From the NCBI GenBank assembly GCA_937896695.1, contig CALBOT010000096.1, positions 1 through 48,369 on the forward strand: DNA of 48,369 nt, read 5' to 3'. This DNA is from an uncultured Candidatus Nitrosopelagicus sp. Its GTDB lineage: Archaea > Thermoproteota > Nitrososphaeria > Nitrososphaerales > Nitrosopumilaceae. The translations under genes and the position numbers were made by a program. The notes under the pieces were generated by a model. That model was not told the origin of the DNA, made no database searches, and worked only from the letters and a program-made list of their open reading frames with translations. This document shows, one piece after another, positions 15,686 through 23,555 of the stretch. The first letter of the stretch is position 1, and the number at the start of each line of letters is the position of its first letter.

Positions 15686-15930
15686 GATTTTTTTATAGAA
15701 ATTCTGTATAAATCCCTTGTTAGTAATTGTGTGGAACTTTTTGATTATTTCTATAAGTCACTTTGAACTAGAAAAATTGCTAAAACAATTGCATACGTTA
15801 CATATAGAAAAAAATATGAATTAAACATGTGATGGAAATCAGTATGTTTCAAAAATAATATGCCTAAAAAATTAAAAATAAAGTTGTGGTTCTAGACAAT
15901 CTATACATACTTTGAAAAATAAATTCCATC
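15686..15930. other. AT-rich gap, mostly non-coding
   Basis: Apart from a possible 33-codon membrane ORF on the minus strand (15751-15852) and the leader of the 51-codon plus-strand gene, I see no gene here. T-runs occur on both strands, and it separates the PfkB kinase from a convergent surface-protein gene. Confidence 0.5.
15751..15852 (-). CDS. Possible 33-residue single-helix membrane microprotein
   Basis: An open frame starting TTG at 15850-15852 and stopping TAG at 15751-15753 encodes MKHTDFHHMFNSYF followed by FLYVTYAIVLAIFLVQSDL. Residues 13-29 form one transmembrane helix; His3, His7 and His8 precede it. An ATG nine codons in (15828) would give 25 residues. A TATA-like CTTTATTTTTAA lies upstream. 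Small accessory subunits of respiratory and monooxygenase complexes often look like this. Such short ORFs arise by chance in AT-rich DNA, so confidence is low. Confidence 0.3.
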   Translation of the reverse strand: MKHTDFHHMFNSYFFLYVTYAIVLAIFLVQSDL

Positions 15931-16086
15931 ATGGATGAAAAACAAGAAATTCCAAAAGAAATTGATGATCACTTCAAACTTTTTGGAAAAGAACCATGGG
16001 AAATAGAATATGGTGACAAATGTCCTATATGCAATTCTAGATTTGATGAGTTTGAAGGCTGTGCTTGTGATTCAAAAGGTGATTAG
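15931..16086 (+). CDS. 51-residue zinc-ribbon microprotein
   Basis: ATG at 15931, TAG at 16084-16086. The protein begins MDEKQEIPKEIDDHFKLFG and then KEPWEIEYGD; near the C-terminus, YGDKCPICNSRF and EGCACD provide Cys pairs for one zinc site (CxxC plus CxC). The N-terminal half is helical and acidic. Its stop overlaps by 4 bp the stop of the convergent surface-protein gene. No family known to me; a nucleic acid or protein adaptor is possible. Confidence 0.6.
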   Translation: MDEKQEIPKEIDDHFKLFGKEPWEIEYGDKCPICNSRFDEFEGCACDSKGD

Positions 16087-17273
16087 TTTTTCTTTAGTTT
16101 TAGAATAATTCCGCCAACTATTCCAGCAATAACTATTCCCGAAATGATTGCTATAGTTGTTGTATTGTCTTCGGAATTTGATGTTTGATTATTTAATTCA
16201 CCGGCAAAAGATAATTCGTCCATCTTTTCTTCATCAATTTGACTGGATTGTAAAGCTAATTCTGAAGCAGCTTTTGTTCCAGGTATTGGAAGCGCGACTC
16301 CTTTTTCTTTTTCTATTACCTCACTTTTTACTTCTCTTGATTTGATATTTTCAAGTTGTTCTAATTTTTGTTGATGTTCTTCTTGTGTAGATCCTACAAT
16401 TGAAACAGTTCCTTCTCCCACTGTTCTAAATGATAGATTGACATGTGTATTATCTTGAGAAAATTCTGTTTTTCTTATTTTATCAATTTGATCTAAATTC
16501 GTATCATCTTTTTCTGTAAAGTATACTTCATATGGATTTAGCATCAATTCCAATGGAATTTTTACTACATACAACTGATTTTTTTCTTTTACATCAAAAT
16601 TAAGTAGTTGTGATCCACCTCCAATAAATTCCATATCAGAAATTTTTCCATTTGTTAAGAAATCCACTGCAAATTTTTCATTATCAAATAAAATTTCTTT
16701 TGAAGAAAATTTCTCCATATCGAAGTATTCTAAATTCATGTTACATCCAATACAATTAATTCCCTTTGCATTACTAACATCTACTGGTCTGGAGTTGGCA
16801 AAAATTATTTCAATTTCCTCATCAATCATTACTACTATCTCTTCTCCAAATTTCAATTCTTTTGTCCACAATCCATCTTTTAATTCCATAAAATTATCTA
16901 AAGTATATTCTACAATCAAATCATAATTTCCTAATTTTTGGTTCAGAATAATATATTTTGATTCTTCAAACGTATCTTTTTCATATGCGAAGTTCAATTT
17001 ATCTCCGTCTTCATCTGTGACTGTCGGGTTTGAGTGTTCACCTGGAATTATTTCAATAATTCTAGGTCTATCCATACTCCATGCACCTGTTTCTATTACA
17101 TGTTTAACCTGTATGTTCGTGTATTTTCCAACTTCAAAAATTATTTTCTGTTGCTCAATCAGTACGCCATTTTTTTCTACTAGTAATGCGTCTAATTCAT
17201 CATTAGCAAAAACCTGAGGTGAAATTGAGACTAAAACAATTGAAAATTTTATGAATAAGAATTTCTTTTCCAA
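16083..17273 (-). CDS. Surface protein with signal peptide and C-terminal anchor
   Basis: I place the start at TTG 17271-17273 (MEKKFLFIKFSIVLVSIS, cleavage after VFA, about residue 23; 396 residues), four bases after the upstream cyclophilin stop. A longer frame to 17312 would overlap that gene. The body is beta-rich extracellular sequence, including a CIGC pair. A Glu/Lys-rich coiled stretch (QEEHQQKLEQLENIKSREVKSEVIEKEKG) precedes a Ser/Thr/Asn-rich linker, then a transmembrane helix (TIAIISGIVIAGIVGGIIL, ~371-391) and a basic tail. Orientation is outside with a short cytoplasmic tail. Function unknown; may be a cell-surface or S-layer associated protein. Confidence 0.85.
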   Translation of the reverse strand: MEKKFLFIKFSIVLVSISPQVFANDELDALLVEKNGVLIEQQKIIFEVGKYTNIQVKHVIETGAWSMDRPRIIEIIPGEHSNPTVTDEDGDKLNFAYEKDTFEESKYIILNQKLGNYDLIVEYTLDNFMELKDGLWTKELKFGEEIVVMIDEEIEIIFANSRPVDVSNAKGINCIGCNMNLEYFDMEKFSSKEILFDNEKFAVDFLTNGKISDMEFIGGGSQLLNFDVKEKNQLYVVKIPLELMLNPYEVYFTEKDDTNLDQIDKIRKTEFSQDNTHVNLSFRTVGEGTVSIVGSTQEEHQQKLEQLENIKSREVKSEVIEKEKGVALPIPGTKAASELALQSSQIDEEKMDELSFAGELNNQTSNSEDNTTTIAIISGIVIAGIVGGIILKLKKN

Positions 17274-17277
17274 GATT

Positions 17278-17760
17278 TTACTCTGAAATTGAAACTTTGA
17301 GCATCTTTGCATCTTCTAAAGGACAATCATTTTGGTCCCTATCAAGACTTACTATCTTGTCTGCAACGTCCATTCCTTCTGTTACTTCTCCAAATACTGT
17401 ATATTCTCTATCAAGAAAGGTACTGTCTTTTGTAACTATGAAAAATTGTGAACCTGCACTATCCGGATCCATTGCTCTTGCCATAGAAACAATTCCTCGT
17501 AAATGAGATCTTGAACTAAATTCAGCTTTAACATTGAATCCAGGTCCTCCCATTCCCCATTGACTTTTCATGTTTGGGTCTTTTGTATTTGGGTCTCCAC
17601 CTTGAATCATAAATCCAGGAATTACTCTATGAAATAATGTCCCATCGTAAAATCCGTCACTTGCTAATTTAACAAAACTTCTTACAGTTTCTGGTGCTAA
17701 CTCTGGTAACAAGTTAAATGAAATATTTCCGTGGTTGGTTTCTATTTTTACACTAGTCAA
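17278..17760 (-). CDS. ppi: Cyclophilin-type peptidyl-prolyl isomerase
   Basis: 160 residues covering a full cyclophilin domain. FHRVIPGFMIQGGDP (~43-57) includes the active-site Arg of the FHR motif; SMARAMDPDSAGSQFFI (~92-108) matches the binding-groove signature. It lacks a signal peptide and so is cytoplasmic. It catalyses cis-trans isomerisation of X-Pro bonds. The start is TTG at 17758-17760 (MTSVKIETNHGNI). The downstream surface protein begins four bases later and may be co-transcribed. Confidence 0.95.
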   Translation of the reverse strand: MTSVKIETNHGNISFNLLPELAPETVRSFVKLASDGFYDGTLFHRVIPGFMIQGGDPNTKDPNMKSQWGMGGPGFNVKAEFSSRSHLRGIVSMARAMDPDSAGSQFFIVTKDSTFLDREYTVFGEVTEGMDVADKIVSLDRDQNDCPLEDAKMLKVSISE

Positions 17761-17827
17761 TGTCGCAATAACATACGATTATCATAATAATCTTTTGATC
17801 ACTAATTATTTTTTCATTGAAAACCTT

Positions 17828-17842
17828 TTATCATCGTGATAA
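17828..17842 (+). promoter_or_regulatory. Perfect 6-bp inverted repeat
   Basis: TTATCA-TCG-TGATAA, a perfect inverted repeat with a 3-bp spacer, lies between the cyclophilin start and the HTH gene that follows, in a 173-bp gap. This is the size of an operator for a small dimeric regulator, possibly the HTH protein itself. Function inferred. Confidence 0.3.
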
Positions 17843-17904
17843 TTGTAAGACTTTTTTTTTTGAGAAACTACGAATGACGTTTTTGAAATTTTAACAATTG
17901 AAAT

Positions 17905-17912
17905 TTTATATA
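17905..17912 (+). promoter_or_regulatory. TATA box for the small HTH gene
   Basis: TTTATATA at 17905-17912 sits about 25 bp before GTG 17934, the predicted start, and so supports a leaderless transcript and the shorter of the two possible starts. Confidence 0.5.
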
Positions 17913-17933
17913 GATCAGTATTGCACGATACTT

Positions 17934-18170
17934 GTGAATCGTACTAATCAAAGCACTGTAATCAAAGCAGCAATAAATTCTCTGCTTGATAAAGGTGTAA
18001 CAGACAAACAAGACATCTATACTAAAGTCGTTGATGAATTAGGAGTTCCAAGACCAACAGTAAGAAGAGTCGCTCGTGATTTGAGAAATGAACTATTAGA
18101 AAAAATTCAAATCTTACAGTCTGATACTAAAACCTCAACTGCTACTGTAGAAGCAACTGCAGAGCAATAA
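17934..18170 (+). CDS. Small helix-turn-helix DNA-binding protein
   Basis: 78 residues from GTG 17934 (MNRTNQSTVIKAAINSLL); an ATG-like frame at 17898 would begin upstream of the TATA box and is rejected. The HTH is DKQDIYTKVVDELGVPRPTVRRVARDLRNELLEK, with PRPTVRRVARDL as the recognition helix; Arg-rich, as in many archaeal wHTH and RHH-like small regulators. A Ser/Thr/Ala tail follows (SDTKTSTATVEATAEQ). Likely a chromatin or transcription factor expressed at high level. An inverted repeat lies in its upstream gap. Confidence 0.8.
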   Translation: MNRTNQSTVIKAAINSLLDKGVTDKQDIYTKVVDELGVPRPTVRRVARDLRNELLEKIQILQSDTKTSTATVEATAEQ

Positions 18171-18246
18171 TTCCCCTTTTCTATATCGATCTAATTCTTA
18201 AAATCTACCATTAACGTTATATTTTGGAGATTTTTCTTGTTCAACA

Positions 18247-18660
18247 ATGGGTTATGTAAAAAACCATCTTGCAACACTAGTTGCAGGCGTCTGGGCAATT
18301 ATTTTGACTGGATTGTATTTCCCATTAGTTGATTATGCACCACAATTGGAGTTTGTTTTCATAATGGCTATTCCAATCATGTGGTTCATGGTATTTGTCA
18401 TTTGGATTGCTCAATTAGCAGCAGATCGCAATCATGGAACAGATCATTCTCATGACGAAAAAAAAAACAATGAGCTTACCGAAAAAGAAATTACTACATA
18501 CAAACTAGGCTTAGAGAAGGATCTTTCAGATGTACATGATGCAAAAGATGAAGAAATTGCACATCTAAAAAGTGAAATTGAGAATCTGAAAACAAAAGTT
18601 GAGATTGAAACAATTCGTGCAGAAATTTACAACTTGAAGATGTTAGCTCAAGAAAAATAA
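18247..18660 (+). CDS. Two-helix membrane protein with cytoplasmic coiled coil
   Basis: 137 residues. Two hydrophobic helices at ~8-28 and 36-58 form a hairpin, followed by a His-rich turn (DRNHGTDHSHDEKK) that could bind metal and then an alpha-helical coiled coil to the end (~75-135; KDEEIAHLKSEIENLKTKVEIETIRAEIYNL). No known family. It is probably a membrane organising or anchoring protein. The minus-strand zinc gene is convergent, with the two stop codons abutting. Confidence 0.75.
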   Translation: MGYVKNHLATLVAGVWAIILTGLYFPLVDYAPQLEFVFIMAIPIMWFMVFVIWIAQLAADRNHGTDHSHDEKKNNELTEKEITTYKLGLEKDLSDVHDAKDEEIAHLKSEIENLKTKVEIETIRAEIYNLKMLAQEK

Positions 18661-18780
18661 TTATTCTTTACAGTGTTCACACTTGAACTCAAAATTATGA
18701 TTCTTCTTACAACCTGGGCAGCTCTCTGCTCCACCAAAGTGACATTCACAATCACATTTTTGGTTTGGTTCCATTTCCAT
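18661..18780 (-). CDS. 39-residue cysteine-rich zinc microprotein
   Basis: ATG at 18778-18780, TAA at 18661-18663. The sequence begins MEMEPNQKCDCECHFGG, then AESCPGCKKNHNFEFKCEHCKE. It has seven Cys: CDCEC, CPGC and CEHC, enough for two zinc sites. It abuts the stop of the coiled-coil membrane gene. A second in-frame ATG is two codons in. Too short for a database-safe family call; zinc binding follows from the spacing. Confidence 0.6.
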   Translation of the reverse strand: MEMEPNQKCDCECHFGGAESCPGCKKNHNFEFKCEHCKE

Positions 18781-18831
18781 GACGATGAATTGTTAGTCAT
18801 CTTAATATATTATTGAGCAATAATTTTTTTA

Positions 18832-19239
18832 ATGAAGACAAAAATTGGAATTTTTGCTGGATTATTTGTTTTAGTTGCAATGATTGGAATATCGCCATCA
18901 TTTGCTGACTCTAACACCACTGTACTTTCTACCACTGATGGTATACAGCTAACAAAAACAGTTGTACCAATGTCAATACCTTCTGATAATACAATGCCAT
19001 GGGGATTCATTGAGGGTACAGTAGAAAATCATGCAGAAGGTTATCCTGTAATACTACAAATCTATCAAAATGATGAACCAGTTCATTTTGCACAAACTGA
19101 TGTAAATGAAGATGGTACATACGAATACAAATTTCGTGCAAGAAATGTAGATGGAAATAATGTAGTTAATGTCTACGAAGGTGATTATGAAGTTAAAATC
19201 TTCAAATCAATACAAATTACAGGTAAAAATCTAATCTAA
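18832..19239 (+). CDS. Secreted beta-sandwich protein
   Basis: 135 residues. A signal peptide MKTKIGIFAGLFVLVAMIG ends at SFADSN (cleavage near 26). The mature ~110 residues are beta-rich and acidic: GFIEGTVENHAEGYPVILQIYQNDEPVHFAQTDVNEDG resembles the 'Ig-like/CnaB' type domain that recurs in thaumarchaeal secreted proteins, including the gene cut at the right end of this window. No cell-wall anchor is seen. The stop overlaps the convergent FMN-reductase gene by 4 bp. Confidence 0.8.
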   Translation: MKTKIGIFAGLFVLVAMIGISPSFADSNTTVLSTTDGIQLTKTVVPMSIPSDNTMPWGFIEGTVENHAEGYPVILQIYQNDEPVHFAQTDVNEDGTYEYKFRARNVDGNNVVNVYEGDYEVKIFKSIQITGKNLI

Positions 19240-19763
19240 TTTTTTTTTGCTATTTCTAATGTTTTATCTACCATTTCATTTAATCTAGATTTTACTTCTT
19301 CATCTGAAATTTTTCCATTTTCAATTGCATCGCCTGTTGAATATACCGCAGTAGGATTTGTAATTACTCTGAAATATGACATTAATTGTGTAAATAATGT
19401 TTGTACATCGCCAAAGCTAATTGTACCTCCAGCAACAATTGCAAATCCTGCTGTTTTTCCTTCAGTTTCTTTGTAACTGATAAATTCAAAAATGTTTTTC
19501 AAGGCTGAACTAAACATGGAATTATAAACTGGAACTCCCACTAACCATACATCTGCTTCTGTAATGTCTTTTGCAGCTTGTAATGTTTTATCATTATAAT
19601 TTATCTCGTTTGTGGCTCCTCTAAATGACTCAAATCCATCCTCGGATAAATTGATGAATTTTACTTGTACATCTTTTTGATTCACATATTCAAGAACATG
19701 TTTCATCATGATCTGCGTATTTCCATTTTTTCTTGGACTTCCAGATAGAACTATGACTTTCAT
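19236..19763 (-). CDS. NADPH-dependent FMN reductase / flavodoxin-fold protein
   Basis: 175 residues. SGSPRKNGNTQIMMKHVLEYV at the N-terminus (residues 7-27) is the FMN phosphate-binding loop of the iron-sulfur-flavoprotein/NADPH:FMN reductase group; VGVPVYNSMFSSALKNIFEF (~76-95) and IVAGGTISFGDVQ continue the fold. It should carry non-covalent FMN and pass electrons between NAD(P)H and quinone, Fe or azo acceptors; the substrate is not evident. Cytosolic. Confidence 0.9.
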   Translation of the reverse strand: MKVIVLSGSPRKNGNTQIMMKHVLEYVNQKDVQVKFINLSEDGFESFRGATNEINYNDKTLQAAKDITEADVWLVGVPVYNSMFSSALKNIFEFISYKETEGKTAGFAIVAGGTISFGDVQTLFTQLMSYFRVITNPTAVYSTGDAIENGKISDEEVKSRLNEMVDKTLEIAKKN

Positions 19764-19803
19764 GTCTTTTATCGAATTTATACATAATTTAAGTAATAAA
19801 AAG

Positions 19804-19878
19804 CGGGCTCGAAGGGCTTCGATCCCTCGACCTATAGCTTAGGAAGCTACTGCGCTATCCATGCTGCGCCACGAGCCC
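19804..19878 (-). tRNA. tRNA-Arg (anticodon CCT)
   Basis: Minus-strand cloverleaf: acceptor GGGCTCG / CGAGCCC, D stem GCGC/GCGC, anticodon stem GTAGC/GCTAT with loop TTCCTAA (anticodon CCT, decoding AGG), T arm GAGGG-ATCGAAG-CCCTT. No intron and no encoded CCA. A TATA-like CTTAAATTA lies about 30 bp upstream. T-loop position 54 is A rather than T, a mild departure. Confidence 0.9.
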
Positions 19879-19908
19879 AGCAGAAAAATAAATTGAAATA
19901 ATTTAAGC

Positions 19909-20613
19909 TTACTTGAGATTGGATTCAATCATTTTTTTAATTATGTTCCAAGAATCATTCTCTTTTTGTTCCCATTTTTCAAAATAAATGACATCTTTCA
20001 GTTCTAATCTTGGAAGCCAACCTGAGCGTTCCAAGTCTGGTTTTGTTTCAAAATTTGTCACATGACCAAGGCAAAGATAAGCAACAGGAACAATATGTTC
20101 CGGCAAATTCAATTCTTCTTTTAACACTTCATTAGATACTATGCTAACCCAACCTAAACCAATATTTTCTGCTCTTGCTGCTAACCATAAATTCTGTATT
20201 GCACCACAAACACTGTAAATTCCAGCCTCTGGTATACTCGTTGTCCCTATAATGAATGGTCCAAATTTTGTAGGATCATATGTAACGCAAACGTTGACAT
20301 CTGATTCCATTATTCCTTCTAATTTTAAAGAAAGATATTCGGATCTTTTTGGGTCTTCAACTAATTTCGATGCACGTTCATGTTCTTTTTGAAAAGATTC
20401 TTTGACTTTTTGTTTTGTTTTCAAATCTTTTATCAAAATAAAGTTCCATGGCTGTGAAAACCCAACAGATGGTGCATGATGTGCAGCATGAAGAATCTTC
20501 ATTAGTGTTTCTTCATTAATTGATTCTTGTGTAAAATGTGACCTAACATCTCTTCTAGAGTATATTGCTTTGTAAAATCCTGCTTTTTCATCATCTGTAA
20601 ATTCATCGTTCAA
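19909..20613 (-). CDS. bluB: 5,6-dimethylbenzimidazole synthase (BluB-type nitroreductase)
   Basis: 234 residues of the nitroreductase fold. The BluB signature FYKAIYSRRDVRSHF starts at residue 13 and continues with HHAPSVGFSQPWNFILI; these features separate BluB from general nitroreductases. BluB cleaves FMNH2 with oxygen to 5,6-dimethylbenzimidazole, the lower ligand of cobalamin. Together with cobJ in this window it supports de novo B12 production by an aerobic archaeon. Start TTG at 20611-20613. Final confidence depends on the FMN-cleaving Asp/Ser residues, which I cannot align. Confidence 0.85.
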   Translation of the reverse strand: MNDEFTDDEKAGFYKAIYSRRDVRSHFTQESINEETLMKILHAAHHAPSVGFSQPWNFILIKDLKTKQKVKESFQKEHERASKLVEDPKRSEYLSLKLEGIMESDVNVCVTYDPTKFGPFIIGTTSIPEAGIYSVCGAIQNLWLAARAENIGLGWVSIVSNEVLKEELNLPEHIVPVAYLCLGHVTNFETKPDLERSGWLPRLELKDVIYFEKWEQKENDSWNIIKKMIESNLK

Positions 20614-20678
20614 TTTTCTAGCCTCATTTACATCACCTCTTAAACGTTAATAATGTTCTTTCAAATTTTTTAATTCAC

Positions 20679-20753
20679 GGGCCGGTGGTCTAGTTTGGTT
20701 ATGATACTGCCTCGACACGGCAGTGATCGAGAGTTCAAATCTCTCCCGGCCCA
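20679..20753 (+). tRNA. tRNA-Val (anticodon GAC), unusual C33
   Basis: Acceptor GGGCCGG / CCGGCCC with discriminator A; D arm GTCT...TGAT; anticodon stem CTGCC/GGCAG with loop TCGACAC; T arm GAGAG-TTCAAAT-CTCTC. Taking the 5-bp stem, the anticodon is GAC, but position 33, almost universally T, is C. The alternative anticodon register gives mismatches in the stem, so Val is favoured. No intron. Confidence 0.85.
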
Positions 20754-20768
20754 CTCTAAATTTTAAAA

Positions 20769-21263
20769 TTAAGATCTAGTATCAAAATCTAGTTCAACAA
20801 TGCTCCATGCTGATTCTACTGTCATCATACCTGTTGCACTATATTGAATTGGTTGTCCACTAATTATTTTATCATAAACGGTTTTGTTCATATCTGACAT
20901 TACAATAGTTAATTTATTTTTTAATGGAATCTCTGCATCAGGATAAAATGCTGCACGACCTGGCATTGCCACGTCTTCTGTTGAGTAGGTTCCACTTCCA
21001 ACTTCACTTCCGTCAGCATACAACTGATATGTAATTACTGGTACAGTAACTGTAACATCTCCGTTATTTGCTACAAGAAATGTAACTTGTAGTGTTGCAC
21101 GACTCTCAACACTGTTCACATCAGTTAGTTCAACAGATTGTAATTCAATTGTAGCCATAGAAAGATCGTCATTATCCAAACTTGCATAATAAACAATTCC
21201 TCCCATTAATCCTAACAATGCAATAATTGCAACAACTAGTATTGAACGACCTGGTGGATTCAT
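20769..21263 (-). CDS. Membrane-anchored LEA14/WHy-like extracellular protein
   Basis: 164 residues. One N-terminal membrane helix (SILVVAIIALLGLMGGIVYYA, ~7-27) serves as a signal anchor. The rest is a beta sandwich; ATLQVTFLVANNGDVTVTVPVITYQLYADGSEVGSGTYSTEDVAMPGRAAF has the order of strands of late-embryogenesis-abundant type 2/WHy domains, which occur in archaeal proteins. Function unknown; possibly envelope or stress-related. It is divergent from the CopD-like gene. Confidence 0.8.
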   Translation of the reverse strand: MNPPGRSILVVAIIALLGLMGGIVYYASLDNDDLSMATIELQSVELTDVNSVESRATLQVTFLVANNGDVTVTVPVITYQLYADGSEVGSGTYSTEDVAMPGRAAFYPDAEIPLKNKLTIVMSDMNKTVYDKIISGQPIQYSATGMMTVESAWSIVELDFDTRS

Positions 21264-21334
21264 TAATATTTTTTTTAGATTTTATACTAAAAAACCTTGT
21301 TAAGAGTCAAATAGAGTTCTAACCACCAATTGTC

Positions 21335-21835
21335 ATGGCATTAGAACAGGCATTACTAACATGGATTCACATTACTAGTGCATCCATCTGGGTAGGTGGT
21401 TCTTTATTCATAGGTGTAGTATTTGCACCAATTTTAAAAAAAATGTCAATGCCTGTTGAAGAAAGAATACAATTAATGGTGCAAGTTGGAAGACGTTTTA
21501 ACAAATTTGCCTTACCGGCATTATTCATTCTGATTGCAACAGGACTATATCAAGCACATCTTGTATTACAAAAATCTGATATTTTGTATGAAACTAGTTA
21601 TGGTCATGTTTTAATCATAAAAATAATTCTAGTTGCAGCATTGTTAATTCTATATGCTGTTCATGTTAGAATAATTAGAAAAGATGTGGAAGACAAAATT
21701 ATTGCAAAAGAAATGCCTCAAGAACAATTACAAAAATTAAGAAAAAAAATTATCATACTGGGAGAGGTGACTGTCGTTTTGTCTGTAATAATTTTGTTCT
21801 TAGCAGCTGTACTTAATGCTGGTGGACAATTATGA
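21335..21835 (+). CDS. CopD-like four-helix membrane protein
   Basis: 166 residues with hydrophobic helices near 8-30, 56-76, 88-110 and 140-163. HITSASIWVGGSLFIGVVF at the start resembles the first helix of the CopD/DUF2269-type copper-resistance domain. His12 and other polar groups in helices could contact copper or haem. Ammonia oxidisers handle much copper, so a copper role is plausible but not proven. Its stop overlaps the nadM start by 4 bp, so they are co-transcribed. Confidence 0.8.
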   Translation: MALEQALLTWIHITSASIWVGGSLFIGVVFAPILKKMSMPVEERIQLMVQVGRRFNKFALPALFILIATGLYQAHLVLQKSDILYETSYGHVLIIKIILVAALLILYAVHVRIIRKDVEDKIIAKEMPQEQLQKLRKKIIILGEVTVVLSVIILFLAAVLNAGGQL

Positions 21836-22326
21836 TTGGATTTCTAATAGGTAGATTCCAACCATTTCATTTAGGACATTTGGAAGCAATCAAATTTGCA
21901 TTATCAAAAGTAGAACACCTTCATGTTGGAATAGGAAGCTCAAACAAGAGTCATGAAAAAAGAAATCCCTTTACTGCTGATGAAAGAAAAAAGATGATTT
22001 TATCATCCATAGATGATGAAATAGAAAAAAATGTATCATTACACTACATTCCTGATGTTAATGATCACTCAAAATGGACGCATCTTGTAGATGAAATAAT
22101 TCCTCAATATGATGTAGTTTTCTCAAATGATGATTTTACACACGAGCTTTATGGTAAACGAGGAAAATCCATAATTTCTGTAGATCTTAAATCCCGTAGT
22201 GATCTATCTGGAACTAATATACGAAATCTCATACTGAACGATCAAAATTGGAAACAATTCCTTCCTTCAGGAACTGTGGAAGTTTTATCACAAATTGACG
22301 CAAAAAAACGACTGGAAGATCTTTAA
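21832..22326 (+). CDS. nadM: Nicotinamide-nucleotide adenylyltransferase
   Basis: 164 residues of archaeal NMNAT. The nucleotidyl transferase motif GRFQPFHLGHL (residues 7-17; HxGH type) binds ATP and the closing motif LSGTNIR (about 124-130) binds the phosphates. It joins NMN with ATP to form NAD, the final step of synthesis and salvage. Overlap with the preceding CopD-like gene suggests translational coupling, although functional linkage is obscure. Confidence 0.95.
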   Translation: MIGFLIGRFQPFHLGHLEAIKFALSKVEHLHVGIGSSNKSHEKRNPFTADERKKMILSSIDDEIEKNVSLHYIPDVNDHSKWTHLVDEIIPQYDVVFSNDDFTHELYGKRGKSIISVDLKSRSDLSGTNIRNLILNDQNWKQFLPSGTVEVLSQIDAKKRLEDL

Positions 22327-22369
22327 TTATAAATAACCTTCATACAGTTCAAGCTTAGGAGAAATTAAT

Positions 22370-23524
22370 TTGGAATATTTAGTTATGTTACCTGGTCCAA
22401 CAAATGTACCAGAACGTGTTACTCGTGCAATGATTACTCCATCAATAAATCACAGAAGTGATGATTTTGTTGAACTGTATGAGGAATGTGTAGATAACAC
22501 AAAAAAAATATTTGAAACAGAAGGAGATGCAGTTTGTCTTTCTGCTTCTGGAACTGGTGCAACAGAATGTTCTGTTGTAAATTTAATTAAAAAAGATGAT
22601 AAAGTAATAATTCCTGTTAACGGTGAATTTAGTACTCGTTTAGCACAACAAATTGAATGGGCAGGCGGTCAAGCAATTAGAATTGAGACTGAACCTGGTG
22701 TCAATGCAACATATGATCAGGTCAAAGAGGCCTTTGATAATAACAAAGATGTAAAAGCATTCTATTGTGTTTGGAATGAAACATCAACTGGAACTATGAT
22801 TAATTATTTAGATAGAATAAAAGATCTAACATCAAGAAATGATTCTTACTATGTTTTAGATGGTGTTTCAATTGTTGGTGGAGAAGAACTTCATATGGAT
22901 AAATGGGGAATTGATATTGCAATGACAGGTGCTCAAAAAGCATTTGCGTGCCCACCTGGAATTTCACCAATTTGTATTAATGGAAGAACTAGAAAATACA
23001 TGGAAGCTAATCCACCAAATACAATGTATTTCAATTTACCAAGATACTTCAAGTATTATGATGAAGCAAAGCATACACCTTTCACTCCTGCATTGCCTGT
23101 TTTGTATGCATACAGAGAGGCAATGAGAATCATTCTAGAAGAAGGAATGGAAAAAAGAATTCAAAGACACAGAACATGTTCAGATGCATTGTACTCTGGT
23201 CTTTCTGCAATTGGTTTATCCCCATTTGCCGATGAAAACTCTCGCTCTACTGTTGTTATTGCATTGAACTATCTTGATGGATTAGAAGATAAAATATTCC
23301 GTGATACACTTGCAAAGAAATTTAGAATTCTAGTAGCCGGCGGATTTGGAAATCTAAAAGGCAAAGTCTTCAGAGTTGGTTGTATGGGTGAAGTAAATCG
23401 TTATCATGTAATGAGATGCATATCAGGAATTGCATCTACATTGGCAATGATGGGTTATGATACTGATGCACAAGCAGGTCTTAAGGTCGCTGAAGAAAAA
23501 CTAAAGCCACTAGAGTCGCTCTAA
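22370..23524 (+). CDS. Alanine-glyoxylate / serine-pyruvate aminotransferase
   Basis: 384 residues, fold-type I PLP enzyme, class V family. Start TTG 22370 (MEYLVMLPGPTNVP). The LPGPTNVP opening and SINHRSDDF are hallmarks; YYVLDGVSIVGGEELHMDKWGIDIAMTGAQKAF includes the PLP-ring Asp and the Schiff-base Lys190. The most likely reactions are alanine + glyoxylate or serine + pyruvate transamination; phosphoserine or aspartate forms are related. RVTRAMITPSIN and the C-terminal FRVGCMGEVNR are conserved family motifs. Confidence 0.9.
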   Translation: MEYLVMLPGPTNVPERVTRAMITPSINHRSDDFVELYEECVDNTKKIFETEGDAVCLSASGTGATECSVVNLIKKDDKVIIPVNGEFSTRLAQQIEWAGGQAIRIETEPGVNATYDQVKEAFDNNKDVKAFYCVWNETSTGTMINYLDRIKDLTSRNDSYYVLDGVSIVGGEELHMDKWGIDIAMTGAQKAFACPPGISPICINGRTRKYMEANPPNTMYFNLPRYFKYYDEAKHTPFTPALPVLYAYREAMRIILEEGMEKRIQRHRTCSDALYSGLSAIGLSPFADENSRSTVVIALNYLDGLEDKIFRDTLAKKFRILVAGGFGNLKGKVFRVGCMGEVNRYHVMRCISGIASTLAMMGYDTDAQAGLKVAEEKLKPLESL

Positions 23525-23555
23525 CTTAATATAAGGAAATTCAAAATCGACTACG

